64,000 bases of DNA from an uncultured Clostridia bacterium (GCA_934462715.1 CAKSIJ010000012.1:1-64000), one strand, 5' to 3'; positions 8,066 through 16,997 are shown, counted from the first letter of the stretch. Notes: a model not told the origin generated them from the letters alone. Made by a program: numbers and translations.

Positions 8066-9838
8066 ATGACTAACAACAAAACAGTTCTCAATTGGATTGA
8101 CGAAATGGCTGCAATGTGTACACCGGATAAGATTGTATGGATTGACGGCAGTGAGGAACAGCTTGAAGCGTTAAGAGCAGAGGCAGTTTCCACAGGTGAA
8201 ATGATTAAGCTTAACCAGGAAAAGCTTCCGGGCTGTTACTATCACAGAACAGCTGAAAACGACGTTGCAAGAGTAGAGGACAGAACCTTTATCTGCACAC
8301 CAACAGAAGAAGAAGCTGGTCCTATAAATAATTGGATGGCTCCCGATGAAATGTATGCTAAATTAAAGGCTCTCTATAAGGGTTCAATGAAAGGAAGAAC
8401 AATGTATGTAATTCCTTATTCAATGGGTCCGGTAGGCTCGCCTTTCTCAAAGATCGGTATTGAGCTTTCAGACAGCATTTACGTTGTTCTGAACATGGCT
8501 ATCATGACAAGAGTCGGTAAAAAGGTTATCGATCAGCTCGGCGACGATTCGGATTTCGTAAAGTGCCTGCACGCTAAAAAGGACGTAAATCCCGATGACA
8601 GATACATCGTACAGTTCCCGCAGGATTCAACAATCTGGTCTATCAACTCTGCATACGGCGGTAACGTACTTCTAGGTAAAAAGTGCTTCGCGCTGAGAAT
8701 TGCTTCTTACCTCGGTTTGAAAGAGGGCTGGATGGCTGAACATATGCTTATCCTCGGTCTTGAAAAGCCGAACGGCGAGGTTAAATATATCTGTGCGGCA
8801 TTCCCGTCAGCTTGCGGTAAAACAAACCTTGCAATGCTTATTCCGCCTGAATATCTCAAAGAAAAGGGATATAAAGTATGGACAGTCGGCGATGATATTT
8901 CATGGCTGAGAATCGGTCCGGACGGCAGACTTTATGCTATCAATCCGGAAGCCGGCTTCTTCGGTGTTGCTCCGGGAACAAGCGAAAAGACAAACTTTAA
9001 CGCTCTTGCAGCTACAAAGAAGAACACAATCTTCACAAACGTTGCAATCAATAATGACGATATGACAGTTTGGTGGGAAGGTCTTGACAAGAATCCTCCG
9101 GAAAATGCAACCGAATGGAGAGGTAACAAGGTTAACGGTAAGGAATACACAGCAGCAGGTAACAAGCTTGCTCATCCTAACTCAAGATTTACTGCTCCGG
9201 CTGTAAACTGCCCGTGCATTTCAAAGGAATTTGAAAATCCTGCAGGTGTTCCTATCAGCGCTATCGTATTCGGTGGAAGAAGAGCAAAGACAGCTCCGTT
9301 AGTATACCAGGCAAGAGATTGGCAGCACGGCGTATTTATCGGTGCTACAATGGCTTCGGAAACAACTGCTGCCGCTACAGGAGCTGTAGGTGTTGTAAGA
9401 CGTGACCCGATGGCTATGAAGCCGTTTGTAGGCTACAATATGGCTGACTACTTCGGTCACTGGCTCGAAATGGGCAAGAAGATGGATCCCGAAAAGGCTC
9501 CTAAAATATTCCACGTTAACTGGTTCAGACAGGACGATGAGGGACACTTCCTCTGGCCTGGATTCGGTGACAACATGAGAGTTCTTCTCTGGATTCTTGA
9601 CAGATGTGAGGGTAAGGTTGACGCTGTTGAAAGCCCGATAGGTTATTTGCCTAAGGAAATCGACACAACCGGTCTTGACGTAAGCGATGATGTTATGAAA
9701 GAATTGCTCAGCGTTGATAAGAAGATCTGGCTTGAAGATGTTGACAATGCAAGAGAGTATTTTGCACAGTTCGGTTCAAGACTTCCTAAGGAAATTACTG
9801 AAGAACTTAATAAGCTTGAAGCTAACCTTAAGAAATAA
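8066..9838 (+). CDS. pckG: Phosphoenolpyruvate carboxykinase (GTP)
   Basis: The enzyme interconverts oxaloacetate plus GTP with PEP, CO2 and GDP. In gut anaerobes it often runs in the CO2-fixing direction toward C4 acids. The length (590 residues) and the sequence match the GTP-dependent class, not the ATP-dependent one. The kinase-1a loop FPSACGKTNLAM sits near residues 246-257. Other family blocks are VGDDISWLR, FGVAPGTS and FGGRRAKTAPLVYQ. I chose the ATG at 8066 for its ribosome-binding site (GGAATGGAGGAAACAAA); upstream in-frame starts lie in the leader hairpin. The gene is monocistronic, with a strong terminator. Confidence 0.96.
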   Translation: MTNNKTVLNWIDEMAAMCTPDKIVWIDGSEEQLEALRAEAVSTGEMIKLNQEKLPGCYYHRTAENDVARVEDRTFICTPTEEEAGPINNWMAPDEMYAKLKALYKGSMKGRTMYVIPYSMGPVGSPFSKIGIELSDSIYVVLNMAIMTRVGKKVIDQLGDDSDFVKCLHAKKDVNPDDRYIVQFPQDSTIWSINSAYGGNVLLGKKCFALRIASYLGLKEGWMAEHMLILGLEKPNGEVKYICAAFPSACGKTNLAMLIPPEYLKEKGYKVWTVGDDISWLRIGPDGRLYAINPEAGFFGVAPGTSEKTNFNALAATKKNTIFTNVAINNDDMTVWWEGLDKNPPENATEWRGNKVNGKEYTAAGNKLAHPNSRFTAPAVNCPCISKEFENPAGVPISAIVFGGRRAKTAPLVYQARDWQHGVFIGATMASETTAAATGAVGVVRRDPMAMKPFVGYNMADYFGHWLEMGKKMDPEKAPKIFHVNWFRQDDEGHFLWPGFGDNMRVLLWILDRCEGKVDAVESPIGYLPKEIDTTGLDVSDDVMKELLSVDKKIWLEDVDNAREYFAQFGSRLPKEITEELNKLEANLKK

Positions 9839-9870
9839 TTTTATAGACAGAGTGTATATGATATATCAAA

Positions 9871-9908
9871 AAAACAGGAAGCTCGAAAATGAGTTTCCTG
9901 CTTTTTTT
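9871..9908. terminator. Bidirectional terminator, pckG / exonuclease
   Basis: CAGGAAGCTC pairs with GAGTTTCCTG and the stem is followed by CTTTTTTT. The minus strand also carries a T-run, so it can serve both converging genes. Confidence 0.85.
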
Positions 9909-9943
9909 GGTTTCTTAAAGAGTGTGGTAAAAATACCGTGACC

Positions 9944-10594
9944 TTATGCTTCATTTATGTTAACGTTATTGTCACCACAATCAAAAGCTGCATTTTTCTT
10001 TTTCTTCTTATTTGAGGATTTGCATGAGTTGTGACAGCCCGGGTATACAAAACCTGCGTCAACCTCAAACTTCTTTTCTATATCTTCAATGGATTTCAGA
10101 TTAAAATCCTCGAGAATCTTAATAAGTACCAGAGCGCAGACGTATGCGTCATCACCTGCCTGATGGTGGGAAAAATTTATTCCGAGAAATTCCGCAAGAT
10201 TGTTCAGCTTGTGACTGGGGAGGTCGGGATATGCCTTTTGTGAAAGCTTGACAGTACACAGGTATTTGAAGGTAGGAAATTCAAGATTGAAAAGCTCGAG
10301 AGTGTTAAGCAGACAGCCTACGTCAAACCGTGCATTGTGAGCCACTATAATTCTGTCGTTGATGTATGGAAAGATTTCATTCCAGTATTTTTCAAAAGTA
10401 CCGCGCGAGGCAACCATTTCCGGTGTGATGTGATGAATCATAATATTGCGTTCGTGAAATTCAAACGGAGTAGGCTTAATTAAGATTTCTTTTGTTTCCG
10501 TTACCTTATTATCCGTTACCACACATATACCCATGCTGCATATTCCTTTTTCGCCTGAAATTGCGGTTTCAAAATCTATTGATACAAAGTTCAT
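9944..10594 (-). CDS. DnaQ-like 3'-5' exonuclease (DEDDh)
   Basis: This is a 216-residue exonuclease of the DNA polymerase III epsilon/PolC-exo family. Exo I is IDFET (D7, E9), Exo II is AHNARFDVG, and Exo III is HHQAGDDA with the DEDDh histidine. The first ~165 residues are the nuclease; the tail is Lys/Asn-rich (SSNKKKKKNAAF) and may bind nucleic acid. It stands alone, so it may act in DNA repair or RNA turnover instead of replication proofreading. The ribosome-binding site is weak. Confidence 0.88.
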   Translation of the reverse strand: MNFVSIDFETAISGEKGICSMGICVVTDNKVTETKEILIKPTPFEFHERNIMIHHITPEMVASRGTFEKYWNEIFPYINDRIIVAHNARFDVGCLLNTLELFNLEFPTFKYLCTVKLSQKAYPDLPSHKLNNLAEFLGINFSHHQAGDDAYVCALVLIKILEDFNLKSIEDIEKKFEVDAGFVYPGCHNSCKSSNKKKKKNAAFDCGDNNVNINEA

Positions 10595-10782
10595 TTTTAT
10601 TTCTGTAAACTATTATCTGCCATAATGGAAATAGCTGTATGCACCTTTCTTGTTATAATTTTCGGGTATGAAAAGCTCATACCAATTGTTGCATATTAAC
10701 AATCACATACTATATTTTACAATATTTTTGTAAGAAAGTCAAGTTTTATTAATAAAAGCATATAAAGAAATATTAATTTCAG

Positions 10783-10818
10783 AAAAAACGGACATCAAGC
10801 AGTAAAGCTTGATGTCCG
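10783..10818 (-). terminator. tsf terminator
   Basis: CGGACATCAAGC pairs perfectly with GCTTGATGTCCG around a 6-base loop. On the minus strand it is followed by GTTTTTTC. Confidence 0.9.
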
Positions 10819-10839
10819 GTGAATTCTGCAATAAAATGA

Positions 10840-11736
10840 TTATTTAATCATGCTTGCAACTTCATCTGCGAAGTTTTCTTCTTTCTTTGCAAGACCTTCG
10901 CCCTTTTCAAATCTTACATAACCGATAAGCTTGACGCCCTTTGAAGCGAGGTAAGCTTCAACCTTGAAGTCGCCGTCCTTAACAAATTCCTGCTGGAGCA
11001 GACAATTCTGTTCGTAGAACTTATTAATTTTACCGCCGACCATTTTCTCGATTATAGCGTCCGGCTTGTTTGCATTCTTGGGATCTTCTTTAATCTGAGC
11101 GATGATGATGTGTTTTTCTTTTTCAACGTCCTCAGTGGGAACAACGTCCTTTGAAAGATAAAGCGGATTGATAGCTGCAATCTGCATTGCTGCATCTCTT
11201 GCTGCTTCATAAGCGTCTGCATTGTCAAGCGAATCCTCAGCTTCAACGAGAACACCGATTCTGCCCTCACCGTGAGTATATGAGCAAACATTGCCATCGA
11301 CTCTTGCAAATCTTCTGATGTTCATATTTTCACCGATTTTAGCAATTAAAGCGGTAAGAGCGTCTCCTACAGTCTGACCGTCTGCGTACGGAAGAGCTTT
11401 AAGAGCTTCTACATCGGCAGGGGCTTCTGCTGCAACGATTTCAGCAATTTTTGTAACAAAAGCCTGGAATTCAGCGTTCTTTGCAACGAAGTCTGTTTCG
11501 GAGTTTACTTCAACGAGAACACCGATTTTCTTATCGTCCGAAACGTAAGCCTTAACAATACCCTCTGAAGCGATTCTGCCTGCCTTTTTAGCGGCTGTGG
11601 CAAGTCCCTTTTCTCTCAAAAATTCAATTGCCTTATCCTTGTCACCATCTGTTTCGGTAAGTGCCTTTTTGCAGTCCATCATACCGCAGCCTGTGAGTTC
11701 TCTTAATTCTTTTACATCTTTAGCTGTAAATGCCAT
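10840..11736 (-). CDS. tsf: Translation elongation factor Ts
   Basis: EF-Ts is the nucleotide exchange factor that recycles EF-Tu-GDP. Residues 1-50 form the UBA-like N-terminal domain with the signature VKELRELTGCGMMDCKKAL. The core dimerisation domain follows, with EVNSETDFVAKN and a MNIRRFARV segment. The 298 residues are normal length. The ribosome-binding site is strong (CAGGAGGAAATAATC). In most bacteria tsf directly follows rpsB; here a wall enzyme lies between them. A strong terminator follows. Confidence 0.96.
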   Translation of the reverse strand: MAFTAKDVKELRELTGCGMMDCKKALTETDGDKDKAIEFLREKGLATAAKKAGRIASEGIVKAYVSDDKKIGVLVEVNSETDFVAKNAEFQAFVTKIAEIVAAEAPADVEALKALPYADGQTVGDALTALIAKIGENMNIRRFARVDGNVCSYTHGEGRIGVLVEAEDSLDNADAYEAARDAAMQIAAINPLYLSKDVVPTEDVEKEKHIIIAQIKEDPKNANKPDAIIEKMVGGKINKFYEQNCLLQQEFVKDGDFKVEAYLASKGVKLIGYVRFEKGEGLAKKEENFADEVASMIK

Positions 11737-11765
11737 GATTATTTCCTCCTGTAATATATTATAAA

Positions 11766-13049
11766 TTATTCGTTTGTTACATAAATCTTCGTGTGAAGAG
11801 GTACCATATCAACCAACCATTGAATGTCTGACGGAGCGAGTCTTACGCAACCGTGCGAAATTTTCATTCCTAGTCTGCCGTCAGCACTTGTACCGTCATA
11901 GCGGAGCAGTGTGCTGTGCAGAGCGTAGCCCTTATAGAATCTCATAATCGGTCCGACGTAATAGGTCGGATATGTCCAGCGTGATTCCTTTGAAAAATAT
12001 TCGTACTGACCGGTTATGGTCGGGGTGGACGGAGCGCCTATTGAGCATTTAAAGGATTTTTCCGACTTCCAGTTGTTTTTGCTGCCCGTAAATACCGTTA
12101 CCGCATAATTCTTTTTGGATACCCAAACAAGATAAGCGGTTTTGCTTTCGATATTACGAGCATTAACAAATTCCTCGGGAGTCTGCTCGTAGCGAAGTGA
12201 CGCCGCAACATTCAAAACACCCGAAGAATCAACATTTGTTTTTATCGAACCTCCGAGTCCCTCGACAAGAAATCTGAACGGAACATAGATTGCGCCGTTA
12301 ATTCTAAGCGGCGGTGTGCCTGCGTTTGTAAGCTTGCCGTCTGCATACATATCGCTGCTGTTTAAGTAAAACAGAACAGTATGCTTGCCCGAATGTATCT
12401 TGATTTCTCCCGATGATAGGTTGTATGTCATTTTGTTCTGCATTTCCAACGCGGCAAGGTATTCCTCAACGGGAATATAACAAGTGCCGTTAATTATTTT
12501 TGCCGGATTCTTAAAATAAAGATCCCAGCCGTTTGCCGAAGCTCTGACATATCTGCTTGACAGGGGAGTGGCACTGACGGAAAAATCATTTCCGTATATT
12601 CGTTTTCCCTCAGCAGTTATGTATGTGTATGTATCAAGCGGTATAAGCTCGTCCGCTTTATAAAAATCGCTTGCGTACTGTATTTTTTCGGCACCGCTGA
12701 ACAGCTTTAAATACAAGGTATCGCCGAACGTGTATTCAGGTACGTTAAACGTTATGCTGTAATCGGCAGCAACATTTTCTGCATAGATTTTCTGAGCGCC
12801 CCAGAACTGACCTGACGGGGAATAGATCCCGAATACCATGTTGCCGGGTATAAAATTCGCTGAATTTTCAATGTGAATTTTTACGTTCAGACAGTCTGAT
12901 TTATAGTTTACGCTTATAAGATCATGATTTACCGGCTTTTCAAATACATTGCCGGAGCTGCTTATACTGCTGTCTGCCGAAACATACGGAGCAGACAGGA
13001 TATTAAAAGCAGTAAATGCCGCCAAAAATAAAGAAATGCTCTTTTTCAT
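11766..13049 (-). CDS. Secreted L,D-transpeptidase (YkuD)
   Basis: The enzyme probably makes 3-3 peptidoglycan cross-links or anchors wall polymers. Residues ~1-25 are a signal peptide. The middle region (~160-275) has the paired beta segments GTCYIPVEEYL and GAIYVPFRFLVEGLGG, typical of copper-amine-oxidase-N-like stalk domains. The C-terminal YkuD domain ends with MKISHGCVRLAPSD, containing the catalytic Cys of the SHGCVR motif. The ATG at 13049 is preferred because GGAG sits 6 bases upstream; a TTG at 13061 overlaps that site. The gene lies between rpsB and tsf, separated from rpsB by a hairpin. Confidence 0.88.
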   Translation of the reverse strand: MKKSISLFLAAFTAFNILSAPYVSADSSISSSGNVFEKPVNHDLISVNYKSDCLNVKIHIENSANFIPGNMVFGIYSPSGQFWGAQKIYAENVAADYSITFNVPEYTFGDTLYLKLFSGAEKIQYASDFYKADELIPLDTYTYITAEGKRIYGNDFSVSATPLSSRYVRASANGWDLYFKNPAKIINGTCYIPVEEYLAALEMQNKMTYNLSSGEIKIHSGKHTVLFYLNSSDMYADGKLTNAGTPPLRINGAIYVPFRFLVEGLGGSIKTNVDSSGVLNVAASLRYEQTPEEFVNARNIESKTAYLVWVSKKNYAVTVFTGSKNNWKSEKSFKCSIGAPSTPTITGQYEYFSKESRWTYPTYYVGPIMRFYKGYALHSTLLRYDGTSADGRLGMKISHGCVRLAPSDIQWLVDMVPLHTKIYVTNE

Positions 13050-13069
13050 ATACTTCTCCAATATTTAAT

Positions 13070-13112
13070 AAAGAGCAATCTACAGTCTTAATAAAGACCA
13101 AGACTGCTCTTT
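13070..13112 (-). terminator. Hairpin between rpsB and L,D-transpeptidase gene
   Basis: AAAGAG pairs with CTCTTT and CAGTCTT pairs with AAGACTG, leaving one bulge. The following minus-strand sequence is T-rich but interrupted. This is a plausible partial terminator for rpsB. Confidence 0.5.
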
Positions 13113-13151
13113 AATTTTAATAAATATTATTACTCTAAAGCAAAGCTGTTA

Positions 13152-13889
13152 TTATTCTTCTGTTTCTTCCTCAGCGTCAGCTTCAGCAGCAACAGCGGCG
13201 TCCTCGCCCTGCTTGCCTTCGATTATAGCGTTTGAAATTGTTGAAGCTATGAGCTTTACGGCTCTGATAGCGTCATCGTTACCCGGAATAACATAATCTA
13301 CTTCTTCAGGGTCACAGTTTGTATCAACGATTGCAACAACGGGAATACCAAGCTTCTTTGCTTCTGCAATGGCAATCTTTTCTTTTCTCGGGTCAACAAC
13401 GAAAAGTGCGCCCGGAAGCTTCTTCATATCCTTGATACCGCCGAGGTATTTTTCAAGTTTATCTCTCTGAGCCTTTAAGTTAAGAACTTCCTTTTTGGGG
13501 AGAAGATCAAAAGTTCCTTCTTCTTCCATCTTGTTGATCTGGTTAAGTCTTTCGATTCTCTTTTGAATTGTCTTGAAGTTGGTCATCATACCGCCGAGCC
13601 ATCTTGCATTAACGTAGTACATACCAACTCTTTCAGCCTCTTCCTTAATGGAATCCTGAGCCTGCTTCTTTGTACCTACAAACAGAATGCTTTCGCCTGC
13701 TGCTGCAATATCTCTGATGAAGTAGTAAGCTTCTTCAACCTTTTTAACCGTTTTCTGAAGGTCGATGATGTAGATACCGTTTCTTTCCGTGAAGATGTAT
13801 TCAGCCATTTTAGGGTTCCATCTTCTTGTCTGGTGACCGAAATGTACGCCGGCCTCCAAAAGCTGTTTCATTGAAATTACATTTGACAT
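13152..13889 (-). CDS. rpsB: 30S ribosomal protein S2
   Basis: S2 is a small-subunit ribosomal protein needed for S1 docking. The 245 residues are full length. Family blocks are MKQLLEAGVHFGHQTRRWNPKM, FVGTKKQAQ, RWLGGMMTNFKTI and PVVAIVDTNCDP. The C-terminal ~20 residues are an acidic Ala/Glu tail. The ribosome-binding site is AAGGAGGAAAAAATA. A consensus promoter lies 156 bases upstream, with a leader between. Confidence 0.97.
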   Translation of the reverse strand: MSNVISMKQLLEAGVHFGHQTRRWNPKMAEYIFTERNGIYIIDLQKTVKKVEEAYYFIRDIAAAGESILFVGTKKQAQDSIKEEAERVGMYYVNARWLGGMMTNFKTIQKRIERLNQINKMEEEGTFDLLPKKEVLNLKAQRDKLEKYLGGIKDMKKLPGALFVVDPRKEKIAIAEAKKLGIPVVAIVDTNCDPEEVDYVIPGNDDAIRAVKLIASTISNAIIEGKQGEDAAVAAEADAEEETEE

Positions 13890-14040
13890 TATTTTTTCCT
13901 CCTTGTTTTTATTTCCTCCATTTCCGTCATTTAATTAAAGAACCTTGCGGCAACGCTTTAAAAATCCGGAAATGTGTGTAATGTCATAGCGCCATGGGCA
14001 TGACCAAACCGCAAAAATGCATGGACATACCAAGACACCT
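13890..14040 (-). other. rpsB 5' leader
   Basis: About 150 bases separate the rpsB promoter from its start. They contain no ORF but several GC-rich blocks (around 13950-14030) able to fold. Ribosomal S2 mRNAs often carry autoregulatory leaders; whether this is one cannot be decided by eye. Confidence 0.35.
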
Positions 14041-14044
14041 ATAT

Positions 14045-14073
14045 ATTATATCTTTTATAGTGAATTTTGTCAA
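14045..14073 (-). promoter_or_regulatory. rpsB promoter
   Basis: On the minus strand TTGACA and TATAAT are both perfect and separated by 17 bases, as expected for a strong ribosomal-protein promoter. Confidence 0.85.
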
Positions 14074-14293
14074 TTATTTTTTTCTTTTGTGGAAAACAAT
14101 TTGATGATATTTGTGTAGTTTGAGTAAACGGTTAGTATATTGGCTAAATGTTTTAGATAATTTGTTATAATCGTACAACATTAACTGCCGTATTTTGACA
14201 ATAAAGGCAATTATGCGACAGTGTTATTATAATTATTTGCCGAAAAAAAATATTAGATGTATATAATTGTAAAATTATGGCATTTGGTTTTAA
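14074..14293. other. AT-rich intergenic stretch without recognisable feature
   Basis: This lies between the divergent rpsB and DUF6514-like promoters. Isolated TATAAT and TTGACA boxes occur (14166 and 14196 areas) without properly spaced partners. I see no ORF or repeat. Confidence 0.4.
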
Positions 14294-14322
14294 TTGAAAG
14301 TAAAGCCGAAAAGTAGTATAAT
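14294..14322 (+). promoter_or_regulatory. Promoter of DUF6514-like gene
   Basis: TTGAAA and TATAAT are separated by 17 bases, 55 bases before the start codon. Confidence 0.7.
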
Positions 14323-14377
14323 ATAATTTGCGTGCGGTAAACGAAAATGATTCAGTGAACGGAAAGGATATATAGAT

Positions 14378-14752
14378 ATGAAAAAAGAACAGTACGGCAA
14401 AGAAATCAACTACAGCGATTTTCCCAAAAAAGGAAGCTTTATATTGCGTTACTATCTGACCGAAAGCAATGTCGGGGAGGGCTACAGCGACATAAAATGC
14501 TACGGAATTGAAATAGATAAAATTGAAAGAAAACCGGGCATGAGAGATATAAGAGAATGTAAGCTGATAGACGGAATATTTTTCGATTCGGGAGAAGCAA
14601 CGGAATTTCTTTCGAGAATAAAATCCTCAAGAGTTGAACCTGCGGAATTGAAAAATGCGCTTGACAAATTTGTTTTGGAAAAAGTGAAAAAAACGAGAAG
14701 GGCGGCAGAGATAAAAATGCAGAAGAACAAGACAGATTTTCTGTCGGTTTAA
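14378..14752 (+). CDS. Small Clostridia protein, DUF6514-like
   Basis: The 124-residue soluble protein is highly charged. The N-terminal half is beta-rich (FILRYYLTES, DIKCYGIEIDKIE). The middle has a segment typical of the Clostridia-restricted DUF6514 group (DGIFFDSGEATEFLSRI). The C-terminal ~40 residues are a Lys-rich helix. I assign the family from memory with moderate certainty; no function is known. The gene has its own promoter, ribosome-binding site (GGAAAGGATATA) and terminator. Confidence 0.65.
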   Translation: MKKEQYGKEINYSDFPKKGSFILRYYLTESNVGEGYSDIKCYGIEIDKIERKPGMRDIRECKLIDGIFFDSGEATEFLSRIKSSRVEPAELKNALDKFVLEKVKKTRRAAEIKMQKNKTDFLSV

Positions 14753-14798
14753 TACAATATATGTTGTTGAAAATTAAAACAGAGCGTCCGTAAAATAC

Positions 14799-14841
14799 AA
14801 AACGTTCGCGCAGACTTTTTAAGACTGTGCGAACGTTTTTG
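14799..14841. terminator. Terminator after DUF6514-like gene
   Basis: AACGTTCGCGCAGAC pairs with GACTGTGCGAACGTT with one G-T wobble, followed by TTTT. An opposite-strand T-run makes it usable by the converging minus-strand gene. Confidence 0.85.
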
Positions 14842-14888
14842 AGACGTTTTAACAAAACGCAAATATAATAGGAAGAAAAGATAATTAT

Positions 14889-15155
14889 CTATTTGAAAAT
14901 CAGCATGAAAAGCGATGCTCCGAGTGCGGCGCAAAGCATGATTACAGCTGCTTTTAAACCTGTGTTTTTTTGCTTCTGCACTTCGGCCGGGACGTATGTG
15001 CTTTTATTAAAATATGCGGCTACTATCTGCTCCGCCTCAGCAATTATTTTTTTCTGATTGCCCTCCGGCTGACCTTTTAAAATAAGTATAGCCTGACATA
15101 TATACGGAGAGGATAAATTATCCAGTATAACGGCTTGTTTTGTGAGATTTTTCAT
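14889..15155 (-). CDS. Small membrane-anchored protein of unknown function
   Basis: The 88-residue protein has a soluble N-terminal part (MKNLTKQAVILDNLSSPYICQ) and one C-terminal membrane segment (LKAAVIMLCAALGASLFMLIF), so it would be tail-anchored with its N-terminus in the cytoplasm. The start at 15155 is chosen because AAAGGAAGTG lies upstream; the frame remains open to 15215. I do not recognise the family with confidence, although similar short proteins occur in clostridial genomes. Confidence 0.6.
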   Translation of the reverse strand: MKNLTKQAVILDNLSSPYICQAILILKGQPEGNQKKIIAEAEQIVAAYFNKSTYVPAEVQKQKNTGLKAAVIMLCAALGASLFMLIFK

Positions 15156-15447
15156 TACAAAAATTACACTTCCTTTTAACAATTTTGTAGCAATTCCAAG
15201 AGCTTTTTTCAGCACTCTATGAATTGTATTTTAACCGCTGTTTCTCTGCAATATACATTATTTTGGAGCAAATACCCATTTTTCGGTCAGAAAAATCGAC
15301 AAAAAAGACTTGTTCTGAAAGAAAAAAGACAAGCATATATTTTTAATATACAGAGAAAACATATAAAAAATATATAAAAATTGGGCTAAATTATATGATT
15401 TTTCTGTGGCAATTTTGTTGAGATGTAACAACTTTGTAATAAATTCG

Positions 15448-15476
15448 TTGACAAAGGGAGGTTTAGAGTATATAAT
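15448..15476 (+). promoter_or_regulatory. Promoter of G5/3D protein gene
   Basis: TTGACA and TATAAT are both perfect and separated by exactly 17 bases. Transcription should start near 15483, leaving a leader of about 150 bases. Confidence 0.85.
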
Positions 15477-15482
15477 AAAGCC

Positions 15483-15631
15483 CATAGTTTTCAAAAGGCG
15501 GTAGAGTCTGATAAAGTCAGACTTGAGAAAGCAAATGCCCGGATATATGATTTGTCGTTTATGATGAAGCTTGTATCTATGTGGAGGATACGAAATATTC
15601 CGGATTTGCGTCAATGAAAGGAATGGTTATT
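15483..15631 (+). other. Structured leader of the G5/3D gene
   Basis: A perfect hairpin GTCTGA/TCAGAC (15506-15522) is followed by a long-range stem: GCAAAT (15531-15536) pairs with ATTTGC (15604-15609), and CCGGA (15539-15543) pairs with TCCGG (15599-15603). Inside it, GTATC (15573) pairs with GATAC (15587). The stem closes just before the ribosome-binding site GAAAGGAATGG. I could not match a known riboswitch. The upstream stretch 15156-15447 is AT-rich with no feature I can support. Confidence 0.5.
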
Positions 15632-16732
15632 ATGAAATTAGCCAAGAACCTGATCTACCCCAAGAACATTAAGCGTGTAATTCTTGCGTTGTTATTAGTC
15701 ATAGCAATCTCATTCGTTACTGTGGGAGCTGTTTATGACGTAGCATTAAAGAATGTAACATTGGTACAGACCGATGAATTTGCGGGTACCTCGCACAGAA
15801 GTGCGTTTAAGACCAGAAAATCAACGGTCGGTGAATTTTTGGAAGAAAATGAAGTTTCAATTAAGGAAAATGACGTTGTCAGCATGGACGTTGACGCTGA
15901 GATTTCCGATAATGATGTTTTGATTATACGCACGGGTAGATTGGTTGAGCTGACGGCTGACGGCGAAACGAAAAACGTTATCGTTACAAAGCCGACTGTA
16001 GGAGAATCGCTGGCGGAGCTGGGAGTTGAATTGTCCGAAACGGATAAAACAATACCGGAGCAAAACGAACCGATAACGGAAAATATGTCCGTTACGGTAG
16101 ACAGATATACTACAGAATATATCGTTGAGAACGAAGTAATTGAGTTTGATACGAAAAGGACTAAGGACAGCTCGCTCGAGGAAGGAAAAACAAAGGTTAT
16201 CGAATCAGGGAAAAACGGTGCAAAAGAGGTAACGTATTCTTTGCTTAAGAAAAACGGCGAGGTAATATCAAAGGATTTTGTTTCGGAGAATGTGACCGAA
16301 AATCCGGTTACAAGAGTAATCAGCGAGGGAACAAAAAAGGTAAAAAAAGCAGCCGCTCAGGAAGCTGCAAAAACAAAAAGCGCACAGACTTCATCGGGAA
16401 ATACCGTACACGGCTACAGCTATTCAAAGAAGCTTACGGTTACGGCTACAGCTTATGATAAATCACTGACGGAAAACGGAGGACATTCCAAAACCGCAAT
16501 GGGACTGAATCCCGGTTACGGAATCGTTGCCGTTGATCCGAAGGTAATACCACTCGGAACCAAGCTGTATATCGAATCGCCCGATGGCGGCAAATCATGG
16601 AGCTACGGCTATTGTATTGCCGGCGATACCGGCGGTGCAATCAAGGGTAATAAGGTTGATTTGTGCTTTGAAACAAATAAGGAATGCGTCAGATTCGGGA
16701 GAAGAAGCGCAACGGTTTATATATTGAATTAA
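15632..16732 (+). CDS. Exported G5/3D-domain cell-wall protein
   Basis: This is a Rpf/YabE-like wall-active protein of 366 residues. An N-terminal signal anchor (about 15-38) is followed by two DUF348 ubiquitin-like repeats (~55-105 and ~110-160), each with the T-VGE-L pattern. A G5 domain (~165-245) and a Lys/Ala linker come next. A C-terminal 3D domain (~270-366) has the DxD/D residues of a lytic-transglycosylase-like fold (VTATAYD, GIVAVDPKVIPLGT, GDTGGAIKGNKVDLCF). The start is set by GAAAGGAATGG upstream; an earlier in-frame ATG at 15581 lies within the leader. It probably cleaves or binds peptidoglycan. Confidence 0.9.
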   Translation: MKLAKNLIYPKNIKRVILALLLVIAISFVTVGAVYDVALKNVTLVQTDEFAGTSHRSAFKTRKSTVGEFLEENEVSIKENDVVSMDVDAEISDNDVLIIRTGRLVELTADGETKNVIVTKPTVGESLAELGVELSETDKTIPEQNEPITENMSVTVDRYTTEYIVENEVIEFDTKRTKDSSLEEGKTKVIESGKNGAKEVTYSLLKKNGEVISKDFVSENVTENPVTRVISEGTKKVKKAAAQEAAKTKSAQTSSGNTVHGYSYSKKLTVTATAYDKSLTENGGHSKTAMGLNPGYGIVAVDPKVIPLGTKLYIESPDGGKSWSYGYCIAGDTGGAIKGNKVDLCFETNKECVRFGRRSATVYILN

Positions 16733-16738
16733 GTGAGT

Positions 16739-16767
16739 AAAAAAAGGCGCCATGCGCCTTTTTTTAC
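16739..16767. terminator. Terminator after G5/3D gene
   Basis: An A-run, GGCGC-CAT-GCGCC and a run of eight Ts make a compact, symmetrical terminator. Confidence 0.9.
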
Positions 16768-16915
16768 TGCCGTAATTTGTAAACCGCCCGATTCTCAGCC
16801 GTGCGGCGGTAAAGAACTGATGCAAAAAAGCTTTGCAGCATAGCTTGACTTGTTCGGGTATATTAAATTTCATTTGACAGATTTGCGCTATCATAATCAA
16901 AATACATCTGCACAC

Positions 16916-16944
16916 TTGACTTTTCATGGTCTTTATATTATAAT
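16916..16944 (+). promoter_or_regulatory. ogt promoter
   Basis: TTGACT and TATAAT are separated by 17 bases, just upstream of the methyltransferase gene. Confidence 0.75.
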
Positions 16945-16997
16945 TATCACATAAAGCGAACATATATTTACTGAAAATAAAGAAAAGGCGGGGGACG

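Noticed and set aside
15483..15631. c-di-AMP (ydaO) or c-di-GMP riboswitch upstream of the G5/3D gene
   Set aside because: Genomic context suggested it, but I could not find the conserved core motifs of either class; it is reported only as an unassigned structured leader.
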